A stretch of 64,000 nucleotides of DNA from Athripsodes cinereus (GCA_947579605.1 OX388314.1:18039982-18103981); one strand, 5' to 3'. Counted from the stretch's first letter, positions 39,111 to 51,480 are shown. Made by a program: numbers and translations. The notes: a model not told the origin generated them from the letters alone.

Positions 39111-40331
39111 AGTTTCAATTCCTTTTGACATTACAATTTCACGAATAAACAATTCGAAATTTTGCGGCATAGAATAGTGCAAATTTTTTTACAACTTTTA
39201 TACATAGCAAGGAATCTCCAGAATAGTATAGGTTTCCCAGTCTTTTTTGAAAGATTATTGTTTTCTTCAAAAAGAAAGTGTTCGCAAAACATCACGAATG
39301 AAACGTTTAACTATTCAGTGATAAGATGTGTCATTTAAAGCAATTATTTATTGACACAGCAAAGTTAACTAGTATGCTTATCACATTTATTTCATTTGCT
39401 GACATCCGCTTGTAGGATATGACATGTTGGTATAGATAGATATATAGATGGAGTCTACATTATTATATGATAACTTCTATGTGACTAAACGTTTCTGATA
39501 CAAATAATTTAATAAAACTTTTCATTTTGCGTACATAAACAAGAGTTAAGATGTGGCAAGCCATTTATATGAGCTTTCATTCTCATCATCGGGAGAACAT
39601 AATAGTCATAACAAAATTACATATGAATTTTACAAACTTTTAGCGTAAAAGCTTTCATGAATAAGTGGTGCTTCTGCATCCCTACTTTTACATAAAAATA
39701 ACTTATATTATGAATATTTACTAAAAATATACTGATATAACGATTATTTTACTGATACGGTGGTTGTTTTTAAAAGGTTTTATAATAGGCAAAATTATAA
39801 AGAAATTCATACAATGTGTATCTAACTATAAAAAGTATGCACGCATCATTAATCACTGTCAACTATATACCCATAGGTTAGCACTACAAAAATAGATTAG
39901 TTGGAACGTATTTTTAATGTCATGTTTTTAGCGCAATACAGGACCAAGATATGCAAAAAATATTGAAAAATTACTAATGCCTTATTGAGGTTAGCCAAGA
40001 ACGATTTATTATTTTTTTGGCAGTTGAATCAACTTTTTTCATAATGATATTGTGCGCCGGTGTATTTCATTGCTTCTTAGAAATAAAAATGACATATTTT
40101 TTATTCTACAGGCAGCCTTTCGTTTCAGTTTGATAAACTGTTTTTCTAATACGAATTACTCTTTGAAGTCTTACAAATAGATAATAACGGTAATCATTAC
40201 AGACCGCTTCTCAAAAAATGTGAGCTATTCCGAGGACTATATATAAAGATTTAAAGGCCAGACCGTTTACTGGTGCAAAATATAAATAGGTATATTGTCT
40301 GTAAATTATGTAATCTCGGGGTTACTCATTC
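39111..40331. other. Gene-free stretch
   Basis: A weak family A remnant is likely at 39240-39440 (ATTCAGTGATAAGATGTGTC, CATCCGCTTGTAGGATATGAC). Nothing else was recognised. Confidence 0.45.
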
Positions 40332-40691
40332 TTACTTCCGATGGCTGAAAGGACCCTGTAGGACCTTTGCCTCAAAAACAATAGATCTCCAAGCCTTTCT
40401 ATATTGAGCAATGGATTTCCAATCGTCTTTAGCATTAAGCACTTCTAGATCTCGGTTGATGTTATCTAACAATCTTTGTCTTGGTCTGCCTAACGGTCTT
40501 CTGCCCTCGGGTAAAACCTGCAGAATACCTTTAGTCGCCCTTTCTTCTCCGGATCTAACGACGTGGCCAACCCATGCTAATCTTCGGGATCTGATCTCAC
40601 TCGTGATGAAAGTTTGGTTTGCTGTGGAGTGAATTTCTTCATTGCTTTTAAGCCTCCAGGTTCCATCTGCAACACCCGGTCGTGGACCCAA
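40332..40691 (-). mobile_element. LINE reverse transcriptase C-terminal fragment
   Basis: A continuous 119-residue - strand frame reads RSRRLAWVGHVVRSGEERAT, then LPEGRRPLGRPRQRLLDNI and WRSIVFEAKVLQG. The LxWxGHVxR plus GRRPxGRPxxRWxD pattern and the ending EAKVLQG are those of the C-terminus of a non-LTR reverse transcriptase. Upstream parts are absent. It is intact as a frame but lacks catalytic domains, so it is not a functional element. Confidence 0.85.
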
Positions 40692-42439
40692 TATTTTTAT
40701 TAGAATCTCGACGTTATCGAATTATTTTATTTAAAACAGAAAAATTCCTAGAATCGTGCAAAGAAATATCAGGTCATATAATTATTTCATTTAATTCATC
40801 GCACATGATTCTTGTACATTACTACAGCCATTAAGATACTATGTATCACCACACGTAACTATAACAAAATTTACTCTCACAAGAACCCGTGACGAAAAAG
40901 GGTTTTACAGGATCTTGTTGAGAGTAAACACTTGTTTAATGACACCATTTAACAATTGATTACGTGTCGTAAATCAAGGAAACTACCACTCTCTACAAAA
41001 TACAGTCGAAACCAAAATATTATACAACGAAAGTTCAATGTAAACCTAGCGATTTATAGAGACATAATATTGAATGAGAGAAGTATGTATTTAATTTTCT
41101 GGTACGTGATCTTATGAAGGTTCGGAGTATTAGATAGCTTACACGAGCTTAGTACTAGTGATTTAGGTATTTGAGTTTATCACTCGTACTGTGAAGTGTA
41201 AAAAGCCATGATTGCAATTGAACAGTAAATCTGATTAGTGCAAGTAAACCCGTTATATTTACAGCACTTGCGACTTGCACTTTTATCCTTTTCCTGAACA
41301 TGTGCAACATATTTGAAAAGGCAAATAAGTAAAGAACTTGGATGTGTGTTTATGCCGTGATAAATATAACTCATTTTGTGATGAAATTCGTAAAAATAAA
41401 AATAAAATCTTTCTAAATATATGGACTATTTTGACAATAACTTATATTTTATAGTGTAAACGTATACCTCACAACAGGTGTAAATGACAGTTTAAAAACT
41501 AATGGCAAGTTCTAATGAAAACCTCCAAGCTCATGAAATCAGGTATATATTAAAAAAGCACGACTTTATTTTGTATAGAATAAAATTACGGTAGATAAAT
41601 AAAAACACAGTTGTTAACTTGATGGCAGTGCCTTTCTAAGCGTAAGAAGATACCACGATATTTAAATTCCACTATCAATTTTATCCTGCCATCACAACGC
41701 GACGCGATATTATTTCTTTTCGTGAGGGTGTTTAGGATTATATTAAGCTTATCATGAATCTCGAGTCGTTATTTGAAATAATAGTAGTAATATAAAAAAT
41801 GCTGTGAATCTAAAATTGTATATCAACAAAAGCGTCGACATGAAGAAATGTTCATTCTATCATTTTGATTCTCAGCACTTTATGTTGGATAACTTTTACG
41901 TAATGGAAAATATGAGTTAGCAGTAAACCTGGTGATAAATTATTATGGTTAAACATAATGTATGGTATCAGCTTATGAAAAAAACATTTAATGATCTCTA
42001 AGTACGTTCCAAAATGGTATGTTTTGACACAAAGGAATAATTGCATTATTTTTGTTTTTTAAAAGTAAATGGTAACCCGGGTAGTGAATTTTGATATTTT
42101 CCAACTTCGTCACCACGATGCACATACATAGCGACTAAAGAATGAGTACCATCTTCCTCTTCATTTCTTAAGGCAAGACACCCGATATCGAGCGAATTGT
42201 GCCTATATGCTTAGAAGTCAATTTCTAGGAAGGTTTGTTTCATTACACCTTATGCCCATTCACACTGTACAGCTTTTACTGATATTTCTGTGTAATATAT
42301 GTAGTATTACGTGAATTCAACAGTTACAAATTAACGTGATTGTAATTTATCGTAATAATTTTTATCGTGTTTTTGGATGACTTATTAAAGCCAAGTTCAC
42401 CTTATGACAATTTTGTGCCAAAAGAGAATGTAAAGAAAC
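40692..42439. other. Gene-free AT-rich stretch
   Basis: No exon, RNA gene or mobile element recognised. Confidence 0.45.
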
Positions 42440-42444
42440 AAATT

Positions 42445-42627
42445 TTAGGAATGTAGGAATGGGCAATCAAATAAAATGTGGTTCGAAGTTTCAGTGTCCA
42501 CCTCGTATTCGCACACGGGGGAATCTAGTAAATTGATTCTGGCTAAGTAGCCAAAGGCACAATTTTCTATCCTCATTCTACAGGGAATGGATATGCTTAC
42601 TTTGGCTATTTCGTTTCTTGAAACCAA
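42445..42627 (-). mobile_element. LINE fragment with RNase H-like/zinc-knuckle end
   Basis: The - strand frame gives RIENCAFGYLARINLLDSPV then CEYEVDTETSNHILFDCPFL. The spacing C-x-(about 10)-H-ILF-x-C-P is the end pattern of jockey/I-type non-LTR elements. The rest of the element was not found. Confidence 0.55.
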
Positions 42628-42823
42628 AATTCAGAGGGGCTTTAGGCTGGATTCCTCTATAGTAAAACCCATATTAGACATAGACTCAACAAAGAAATAA
42701 TTCCACTTCTCATACATAAATTTACTATAGGTAACACAAAGGTGTTAGGCATTATACCGCAAAAACATACTCTCTCGTTTTCAGTAATGCCTACGTCAGA
42801 AGGGATCTAAGCATCTATTTTTT

Positions 42824-42920
42824 TAAAGATATACCTAACTGGATTTTGTTATAAATCCTAATACAACTTTACACACCTTTCACAGTAAGCTTAAAGCTTG
42901 TATCGTGAAAGGAGAGTTTG
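42824..42920 (-). mobile_element. SINE 3' fragment
   Basis: GGATTTTGTTATAAATCCTA, CACACCTTTCACAGTAAGCT and GTATCGTGAAAGGAGAGTTTG match the body of the SINE at 47015 in the same orientation. The tRNA-like head is missing and the adjoining DNA is a LINE end. Confidence 0.65.
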
Positions 42921-42929
42921 AATTACCAA

Positions 42930-43055
42930 CTCTATATTCAGAAGGGAGCTGAAAACACACAATTTCGCTGGGAGCTTCGGACTATGTACAGACAATACAC
43001 GCCCTTGAGGTCACGTTATGAGTAGATACTTAAACGGGGTTTAAGATACATACAT
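42930..43055 (+). mobile_element. LINE 3' end, same family as 2170-2425
   Basis: FRRELKTHNFAGSFG corresponds to FKRGLKMHLFAGNFG at 2.3 kb. The downstream CCCTTGAGGTCACGTTATGAG then TAAACGG matches that copy's 3' end. It abuts the SINE fragment directly. Confidence 0.6.
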
Positions 43056-43059
43056 ATAT

Positions 43060-46000
43060 TTAGACCTTAGAAGAGTTAGAATAAATAGGTACTTATTTTA
43101 TAGAATATATTGTCAGAAGCTAAAAATTTATCTTAAAACGATTGTGAAATCGGAATTCATAGCAAAAACTATAATGTAGTCAAAGATGGTAACTCACGCT
43201 TTCACAGCATCGTTCAAGATCTGATACTACTAATGAAATTCATTGGTCTCAATTTTGTCATGTACAAAGGAAATGGAAGAAATAAGCATCTAGATTTTTA
43301 TTATTATATTTCTTTTCTTTTTTCCCCTCTAACTCATTGTTACATACAATTCGATGTACCTACTCATTGTTAAAAATTTCAATATCTTATCATCTAAATA
43401 GCTTTCTCTTCATTATTCTCTAACCGTTTTTTAGTCATTTTACTGAAAGGGAAAACAAATCTACCTATAAAAAAGATCTATATTTTATAATTATTTATAT
43501 TTAACCGCCATCCGTTTTTTGGGGCCTCCGCGGCAAAAATCGATTGAAAATCAATAAAAATACTACTAAATATCACTTTATCGCCAAATAATTTTCAGTA
43601 TTCCTGGATTGATTTGTCAGTAAACTATTTATGAAAAAAAAGTTGGAATATAGTTCTTAGAATCGATTTTATCTAACTTTTACAAAAATCATACGGAGAA
43701 CGTTCTCTAGGGCCGCTAAAATCACCAACACATTTCAGCTGTTTTGAGTAAAGTGTTCATTTATATTTTATGAATTCCAGCTGTGATGAGTTCTACAAAG
43801 TGTTTAAATTATGTTTGTAAGAATTGTTTTTTTTTTTTATTGTCTATAGTCACATTATTATAGGTAATAATTTTACAGCAGAAAATAGTTTTTGTAGTCA
43901 TTAGTAATATAATAAATCTTCGACAGAATTTATAAAATCTCAACCTTGTCATTATTAGACCTATTTTCAGTGTTACTGACAAAAATGTGGAAAAAAAACA
44001 TAATTTATTAAATGTGGACATAATATATTATATGTTTTTACCTACATAGTACATATTTACATGTGCACATTCATAAATAAATTAAATTATTCAAATAATA
44101 TTACGTATTTGTCTGCATTGATTTCAATATAATCATTATTTATTAAGATTTTATGTTCAATAAGATCTTATTTTAGTGAATTAGAATCTTTCTTCTCACG
44201 CTAATTTCACATGGAAAAGACAAAGAGGACCAAATGGCAGACGTTTATTTCGAAACATTGTTTTTTCGATCTGTTTCCTTGCATGAAATGGCTAGTACAA
44301 GCAATACTTGCAATGAAAATGGATTTTGTCATATGAAATCGTGATACAATATTTGTACAGAATTCAGCGCTCTTTTCGCTAAGAAAAACGATTTGGTAAA
44401 ATGTGCTAAATTTTGGTAATAAAATTGATATTGCAAATACTATATCGCCAGTTATGATGGAGATTTTTTTAAAAATAAATAATAACAAATGTGTTCAAGT
44501 AACAAGTTCAAAACAAAAAGTAACAAATTCAGGTAATGAAAAACTGTAAGTTTTTGTATGTACCTACTCAAGAAACATTTTATTTAGGTGAGTCATACAT
44601 AAATAGAGAGGGCAGGTGAACATAGAAAACATATATATATTTATAGGTGCTATCAAAATAGATATATCTCACAAATAGGGTAATCAGCAGATGAACTATG
44701 TGTGATAAATATACAAGTCGCCCTCTCCGTGTCACTACAAAATTACAAACAACTTATGAATCATGTTATATAAAATACTTAGATGATAGTGTGTATTGTT
44801 TTACGGTCACTTGCTAAATTAACTGCATTAAATTATTATACAGGTTTTCCTTCTTGTGCCGTATAAACTACATTATGGGTATCATACCTTATAGTCAAAT
44901 CAAAAGAATAATGAAATACGGGTAACACGTAGTAACTCGCACTTTTTATTTCAATAATATGTAATAAAAAAAAAAACTCAAAGACTACCATTTAAGTTTT
45001 ACTAATACTATGTAGAATGTATTTCTAAATACAAAAATAATAATCTACGATAATAACAATAGACTATTCTTTTTTTTAACACTGAAGTGTGCATTATTTT
45101 TGAATAATAGTTTACAATGGTTTTTTGAATGCTATTGGATAATCATTTTTTGGGTAGTCTCTAAATTGCGTAACCACAAAGAATTATTTTGAAAACCATA
45201 ATGAATACGTAAGTCATCCTTCACTAGTGCATTTAACAATTGCACATTATTGTTTCATTTCTTTGTTTTATATTGGTTCTTTATTTTTATTGTCATCATT
45301 GTTTTCTGTCTGCATGGGGTTTCATTCATTTTAATGTTTTTAAGATTTTACAATCCTATTTTTATTACTGAGACTCTGCTAAGTACATACCTTTTTTTAT
45401 AAAAAATGTCAAAAACAATTAATCAATCTATTCCATATTATTCTTCTATATCTATTGTCATTTACACATCTTGTACTGCGTATTATTTCAACTTGAGTCA
45501 AATGATGTATACTGTATTGTGTTTTTTGTCTATTTAACGCATTGTTTTTTTTATTCATATTAAGATCTTTGTGATGTTCAAAACCAATAACATAGCATTA
45601 TTACAAATTTTTAATGTGTCCTTTCTATTATTGAAACACAATCATTGTGTTACGATGTAATTAAATAGGTAAAATGACGATAAATAAATCACGCGGAATG
45701 TGAGCATTTGCATAGTATTTGTATGGAGGCCGCACAGGGCGTAGAGATCGTCTGACTGACTTTATCCTAGGGTACGGATAAGAGTTAAAAATAATTAGTG
45801 TACACTATTTATTATAGAAAGTGTTTCATTTGCAAAAAAAAAACATTTGACTCATTTGTCTCCAAGCAAACATAAATCCTACTAACCAACTAAAATCAGT
45901 TTGTGAATACAAGAAATACTAGTTGTTTGTCTTCTTTTAATTTAGTCACTCCATTCTGAGGATCGTAATCCCCATGATTGTAGTTACTAGTTCAAAATAT

Positions 46001-46340
46001 TACATAAATTGGTAGGTATATGCTTAATATTATGGAGAACAATTCTTTAAAATTACTATTGTTTGGAGTACTCTTATTTTGTCTCTGTATATTGTTTCAA
46101 CTTATATGTGTTTTATCTGAAGTGTGTCATAGGTAAATAAATAAATAAAAAAATTCAAAGATTTCATCTCTGTAAATATTAATTTGAAGTAAGAAATCAT
46201 ACGAGCATTGTTGGTGTAGAAGCCTAGATAAAGGGTTGATTTCATATAATATATTGTTATTTAAAAAGAGGTAATTTCAGTTTATATGTGAGCATCTTCC
46301 AGGAAAACCTTTATCAGTAAGAAGATGAAAATTTAAATTG
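43060..46340. other. Gene-free AT-rich stretch
   Basis: No exon recognised. Small GC-richer pieces at 43505-43545 and 45720-45780 are unassigned. Confidence 0.45.
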
Positions 46341-46361
46341 TAAGTTTTGCATATTATACCT

Positions 46362-46571
46362 TTACAGAAACTTCTAACCTTCTGGAATTTGAAATTAAAA
46401 AATATTCAAAGAGAAGATTTTGTCATTCAAAAACCCTTTTCACGTAAATCCTTATCATTATGTAATATAAAGTGTTCATTATCAAAAGTATCATTTTCTC
46501 ACCAGCTACTTGGAACCCTTGTTAGACCAGCGGAAACACGCGGAATAAAAGCGAATTACACCAATTATTAA
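46362..46571 (+). other. Unrecognised open frame after an acceptor-like site
   Basis: TATACCTTTACAG at 46350-46362 resembles a splice acceptor and opens a frame to TAA 46569-46571, containing NIQREDFVIQKPFSRKSLSL and GTLVRPAETRGIKANYTNY. It could be a terminal exon or chance. A GC-rich patch at 46695-46790 (CGCGCGCGTACCCGCTCCGT) follows. No homologue recognised. Confidence 0.2.
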
Positions 46572-47014
46572 ACAACAACGGATCTAATAATACTCGGCAC
46601 AAAGTATTATTACGTTTTATTTGAGACTTGAGAAACACAAAGAAAACAAAAAAAATACAAATTGTTGCAAAATTTGAAAACAAAAATGTGAAATTTTCGC
46701 GCGCGTACCCGCTCCGTGGCGTTCAGGGATCGACTGATCGCCCGCGCTTTTCAGAAAGGAGGGATGAAACAGGGATGAAACGTGACGCACTAGTGACTTA
46801 TTTTCTAAAATTATATTAAAATTTACAAATCTAATAATCAAAAGAGTTATTATATAAACAAGGAAACACTAGTTCAATGAATTAAGATCGACTGAGTGCA
46901 TTGTTCTTATAGAAACTAATTTTCATTTTATCGACAAAATAAATAAATAATACTATTTATTAAGCTCACATGAATAAATTTTCAATGACTATTGTTTTTT
47001 TTAAGAAAATAAAA

Positions 47015-47175
47015 TATACCTATCTGGGTTTTGTTATAAACCCAAAAACAACTTTATACACCTTCCACAGTAAGCTAAAAGCTTGTGTCGTGAAAGGGGA
47101 GTTTGTCGGCACCTGGGATCGAACCGCGGACCCCTTGTTCAAGAGGCCGATACTCTACCTCCAGGCTACCGACGA
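47015..47175 (-). mobile_element. tRNA-derived SINE, best copy
   Basis: On the - strand the head reads GTCGGTAGCCTGGAGGTAGA, then GTATCGGCCTC, with an A-box-like block. A B box, GGTTCGATCCC, follows at 47125-47115. The body GACACAAGCTTTTAGCTTAC, then GGTGTATAAAGTTGTTTTTG, and the end GGTTTATAACAAAACCC follow. Box spacing fits a pol III internal promoter. Confidence 0.8.
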
Positions 47176-47352
47176 ACTCAAACTCGAACTCTGTCATTAA
47201 AGATGTATACTTTAAATTAGAGCATTAAATCATTTTAAATAATAGTAGACGTCTTATTTAATACATCGAGTCTTTCTAACTATTAACTTATATTATTTGT
47301 TTGGAAAATTATTATTGAAAACTGTACTATCAGTATTGTTATTTTTATTTAT

Positions 47353-47514
47353 CAATTAAGTACAGATTCAATATTTATAAAACAATCAAAACACGTTAGA
47401 GTTTCAATAAATGTGGTGAAAATTATAATAGTGTTTTGATTGTTTTATAAATATTGAATATGAATTTTCACAGTGTGAACACAAACACCCTTCAACAATT
47501 AAGTACAGATTGTT
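47353..47514. mobile_element. Hairpin element with 29-bp perfect arms between 16-bp direct repeats
   Basis: Arms at 47366-47394 (ATTCAATATTTATAAAACAA then TCAAAACAC) and 47431-47459 are exact reverse complements around a 36-base loop. CAATTAAGTACAGATT occurs at 47353-47368 and at 47496-47511. The segment after the right arm, ATGAATTTTCACAG...ACACAAACA.CCTTCAACAATT, recurs at 60647-60683 beside another hairpin. Mobility is inferred from this recurrence. Confidence 0.65.
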
Positions 47515-47790
47515 AATCTCGTGACATGAAAATAAATATTTGATAATTAGCTTTATTTCGTATTTAAAACATCAACTTTAGTTTATCATCTACGTATAAT
47601 ATTCATTTTTACTTCAGATAGAAATTTCAAGTGAAAAAATATACAAGTTACTATCTATGTTTCCTTCCAATAAAAATTCTCTTAATACAAAATAACAAGT
47701 ATTGAGTATCAAATAAAAGTTGTAAGTTTCCCAGAAGGGTATTCAATTTCTCAGAAATAGATCAATAGCTTTATAGTATAGAATAATCAG
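47515..47790. other. Gene-free spacer
   Basis: AT-rich, nothing recognised. Confidence 0.4.
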
Positions 47791-47793
47791 AAT

Positions 47794-47951
47794 CTTAAAT
47801 TCAGCGATGAGGTTTGCCACCCATCCTGAATGTCTTGATTTTATATTGGCACGGAGAGGACAGTTTTCATGTTTCTTACATGCAGCTGATCTGCTGGCTA
47901 CCCCACTTGTGGGATGTGCCGTGATGGTATAATAATAATAATAATAATAAT
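47794..47951 (+). repeat. Dispersed repeat family A, copy 2
   Basis: The + strand frame reads NSAMRFATHPECLDFILARR then FLHAADLLATPLVGCAVMV, nearly the peptide of the - strand copy at 51275. It ends CCCCACTTGTGGGATGTGCC then GTGATGGTA and a TAA/AAT trinucleotide run (47930-47951). An open frame kept between copies shows that coding sequence of an element is included. Confidence 0.82.
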
Positions 47952-49114
47952 CAGAAAAAAAGAAAATCTTATAATAGCAATATTATAAATGACGTATCAA
48001 CAACGGCAGCATCCTTGTTGTTGTGAATATTGAAAGCAGTATGTACCTCATACTAATAGAAGTACCTAGTAGTAGAAATGTATGAGATTGCGTGCGCCAT
48101 CATACCACGGACACTGAGGGTGTTCCTATACTACTCTACACAACTCACTGTAGTAGACACAATCAACTTAACTTGCAAACAAAATTATATTAAGACCTTC
48201 CTTACTAGACATGTCTTAAGTAAGCCCTGGATAAATGAAAAACCTAACTCATGAAAGAATTTCCAATCGCAGGCTTAATACAAATCTTATTCACGTAACA
48301 CAATCCGTTCTAGAGTGTGAATAGTTTATATGATATTGTACGATTGCATATGAAAAATTCAACATTTTAATCAGTATGAATATTAATCCATAACGTTATT
48401 CTTAAATTTTTCAAATGACAGCTGATGTTCGTTCTATGATCAATATGCGTCAAAATCATTTGACATTTATAAGGAATAATTTTAGTCAGGCATAAATTTA
48501 GTCAGAACAACGTCGATTATGTTTGTGAGTGAGGTGCTATTAAGATAGTACCTAATAACAGTTGGAATAGCAGTTATTCCATATTTGAAAGTACGGCTAA
48601 ATAATAATATTATCATCTCACCCACACACATAAACACAAACTTTTGAGAAGCTACGCAGGCTGTACCGAATATACATTCACTAGGATCTAATGTACATAC
48701 AGCTACAATGACTGTAAGGTCTACCTACACGGATACCCTTTATAATATTGTTAACACATCATTTTTTATTCCCTATAATTCACTGCACGTGCACATATCC
48801 TTACGTAATAATAATAATATGCTCTGTGTAAGTACCTGCTACGATTCCTCTGACTGATTTACATTTGATATACAAAAAAAATTTACTATTTCCAGTGTTT
48901 TATTTTTATATAAGGATAATCGTTTTGACAATGATCAAATTATAAAATAAACAACGTCACACACTTGAATTTTTTGGATGTTCAGTGACATATTATGTAA
49001 TTTTCTAGAAACATTTTTTTACATTTCAACCCATAATGATCAGAATAACTTTAACTAATTTTAATGATAAAACATACATAATTTAATTAAGTATTTAAAA
49101 TATATATGATTCTA
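47952..49114. other. Gene-free stretch
   Basis: No gene or repeat could be named. Confidence 0.4.
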
Positions 49115-49258
49115 GATTTGTAATAAGCCCAAACATACTCCGAACATCCTCACCGTAAGTAATATACTCGTACCGTGAATGTGAAGTAATTAGGCAGGGG
49201 GAAATCGTATCCAGTTTTCTTTATTGAAAGTCTGAGACTCTACCATGAAGCTATCTAC
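49115..49258 (-). mobile_element. Degenerate SINE-like fragment
   Basis: TAATAAGCCCAAACATACTC, CACCGTAAGTAATATACTCG and GTGAATGTGAAGTAAT are recognisable relatives of the SINE body seen at 24238. The head end (GAGACTCTACCATGAAGCTA) keeps an A-box-like stretch in reverse. Confidence 0.45.
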
Positions 49259-49268
49259 TACCTCAACT

Positions 49269-49463
49269 AATATACTATACTATGATATACACTCAAGCCG
49301 AGTCTCAAGTAGGGTAGGCAGAAAGAACGGAACGCCATATTGATATCCTTACATACTTCATTCAAATCCCTTACATTCTTACAATTTCTCATACACGCAC
49401 GTCCATTTCTCTTACTAAACACACGGCCACCCTTGAGAATTTGATCCACGTAATCAAGCTACG
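49269..49463 (-). repeat. Dispersed repeat family B, copy 4
   Basis: The - strand frame reads VDQILKGGRVFSKRNGRACM then RNCKNVRD, the best preserved version of the family peptide. On the + strand it starts TATACACTCAAGCCGAGTCT then CAAGTAGGGTAGGCAG. Confidence 0.78.
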
Positions 49464-50791
49464 TTGTTCACGGACGCCCGTACTTCCTCCGCGCATTCTG
49501 TCCGCAACACTCTTCTTGCGTCCGCTCATTCTTCTAATATCTTTTTTACTTTATCACGATAAACGAGTGTCCCACATTTGCATTCCAAGGAGAATTTCAG
49601 GAATTACACGAACTTACGAATGATTCGAACCGGTGGCTACGGAATTTGGAGGTCAAGTTGTGAGCGACCATAATAAGAATGAATGACTTTATCACGCAAC
49701 GTTTTACCATCCATTCTTCTTAACGATTGCATCTCCACTACAATTATTCCACTTCAAGTACATTAATATTTAATCAATAATTTTAATGAAAACAAATTTA
49801 TAATTCAGTAGAAGATATATTGCGAAAAATAAACCGCTGGTTTATGAAATTTCCTTACCTATTTATTTCGTTTTCAGCAGGAAGCTATTTATAATTTATA
49901 CACCTACATCTCAGTTTCAGATAAAAAAAAGATATAATGGTGAATATTCGAGATATCTTCGTGGGAGGATTTGAACAAAACTTTAAAATAAATATTCACT
50001 GTCATTTTTAAACAAAATCTTACTATGAAGTTCTAAACTTATTTATAAATTATTACCAGTAGGATTAAGTTTCCTACAATTGAAAATTTTAATTCGTAAA
50101 GAAGGAAATAGAATCCTACTAAAAATTCTTGGAAATATTCATAAGCAAGTAGGTTGAATATTAATTTATTTTTGCTTCAAATATAAATTTTAAGATAAAA
50201 GCTTAATTATGTATCTTAGTATAGAACACAATCAATATTGGATAATTTTGCAGTGTAGATAAATGTTTATTTTATCAACTTTTCTTCAAGAAAATAATAT
50301 TTATTATCGTCCGAGTAAATCGAGCACAATAATACTCAGACCATAGAACCCAATAGGATGTATAGGATGGTCATTTTTCAGCGTCTGAATTTAAAGTGTA
50401 GAATGTGTTTTTCAATATAACCACCATTCATTTATTTACTCTGACATGCATCAATTTGATTGGAAAGTTATACAGAAGGCACTTACAAAAATAAAATTGT
50501 TTTATTTGCTTCACATCGTAAATTTTAGTTTTTGCGAACCACACAAATTTTCTATTTGTTTTGTGAAAATAAGGACAGAGTTTTGTGTTAAATTTTCTCC
50601 TATATATTTCATATATAAAACATTAATTTATTGTACAATTCCATTTTATCGAATAAAACCCCTTTTAATTTTTTCGACTCCTTTTTCAGGAACTGAAAAA
50701 GATCTCCATCATTTAGAGTATTTTGCCTAGATTTACTACCCAAAGTTGTTCTCTGAGAAGGTTATCATATACATAGAATAATGTGAAAAGT
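49464..50791. other. Gene-free stretch
   Basis: A GC-richer patch at 49470-49530 (GGACGCCCGTACTTCCTCCG) is unassigned. The rest is AT-rich and no exon was recognised. Confidence 0.4.
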
Positions 50792-50824
50792 GGGTCGCTG
50801 GTTCAAATCCGGCTCGAAGGACCA
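50792..50824 (+). pseudogene. tRNA-Tyr 3' half retaining CCA
   Basis: The sequence has a complete T arm (GCTGG, loop TTCAAAT, CCGGC; 50797-50813), the 3' acceptor strand TCGAAGG, the discriminator A at 50821 and CCA at 50822-50824. This matches animal tRNA-Tyr. The anticodon arm and 5' half are missing. CCA is not encoded in eukaryotic tRNA genes, so this came from a processed tRNA by reverse transcription. In reverse it could also be a retroelement primer-binding site, though the match is longer than the usual 18 nt. Confidence 0.7.
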
Positions 50825-51085
50825 TGTTGAATTAGCCATTGAGAACGGGCGCAAATAATAAAAACAAGGTACGTGCTGGAGCCAATAAGGAGTATATTTG
50901 CCAACTAATACATCAATACTGTTACATTGAAAAATATGTAAGATCACAACATAGTAGGTATATAAGTATATAACAGCATCAATAGTAAGTATAGAATCTC
51001 AAAACATTTCTAACGCTCTGATATTTGTTTAGAATATTTACTAATTCTTTCATTGTTCTACCGGATTTGGGTGCAGACGACAAAA

Positions 51086-51164
51086 CCAATCAGAAACCTC
51101 GATTGGAGAACCATGTCCACACATATTGTGTAGACATGGCTCTCCAATCGAGGTTTCTGATTGG
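51086..51164. ncRNA. 79-nt near-perfect hairpin (candidate only)
   Basis: The left arm CCAATCAGAAACCTCGATTG, then GAGAACCATGTC, pairs with the right arm GACATGGCTCTCCAATCGAG, then GTTTCTGATTGG, over 32 positions with one mismatch and a 15-base loop. Size is like a pre-miRNA, but the pairing is more perfect than most miRNA precursors, so a foldback of transposon origin is equally likely. A fragment of repeat family C follows at 51164-51200. Confidence 0.4.
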
Positions 51165-51274
51165 CTCTGATATTTGTATCACAGGAACGGTGTATAAACT
51201 ACCCCGTAGAGCCCTCGGTAAAGAATATAAGTATCCCATTCTTTTATGTAAGTTTTCAAGTGTCCTGAAGAAAA

Positions 51275-51480
51275 CTACTACTATTACTACTATACCATCA
51301 CGGCATATCCCACAAGTGGGGTAGCCAGTAGATCAGCTGCACGTAAGAAACATGCAAACTGTCCTCTTCGTGCCAATATAAATTCAAGACATTCAGGATG
51401 GGTGGCAAGCCTCATCGCTGAATTTAAGATGTAAAATGTCTTATTTTTTTCGAACACCTGCCTTTTACAGGACACTCGAA
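51275..51480 (-). repeat. Dispersed repeat family A, copy 3
   Basis: On the + strand, TATACCATCACGGCATATCC then CACAAGTGGGGTAGCCAG is the terminal motif in reverse, after a CTACTATTACTACTA tail. The - strand frame reads FYILNSAMRLATHPECLEFI then FLRAADLLATPLVGYAVMV. The copy extends into TTTCGAACACCTGCCTTTTA. Confidence 0.85.

Noticed and set aside
40332..40691. Host gene from an intact 119-residue frame
   Set aside because: The motifs are those of a non-LTR reverse transcriptase end, and the catalytic part is missing.
50446..50730. 94-residue + strand frame rich in Phe, Ile and Lys
   Set aside because: Composition is that expected of AT-rich DNA by chance; no domain or splice context.
50792..50824. 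Functional tRNA gene
   Set aside because: Only the T arm and 3' acceptor strand are present; the 5' half and anticodon arm are absent and CCA is encoded.
51086..51164. Confident microRNA gene
   Set aside because: Pairing is more perfect than usual and transposon fragments adjoin it, so it is listed only as a candidate hairpin.
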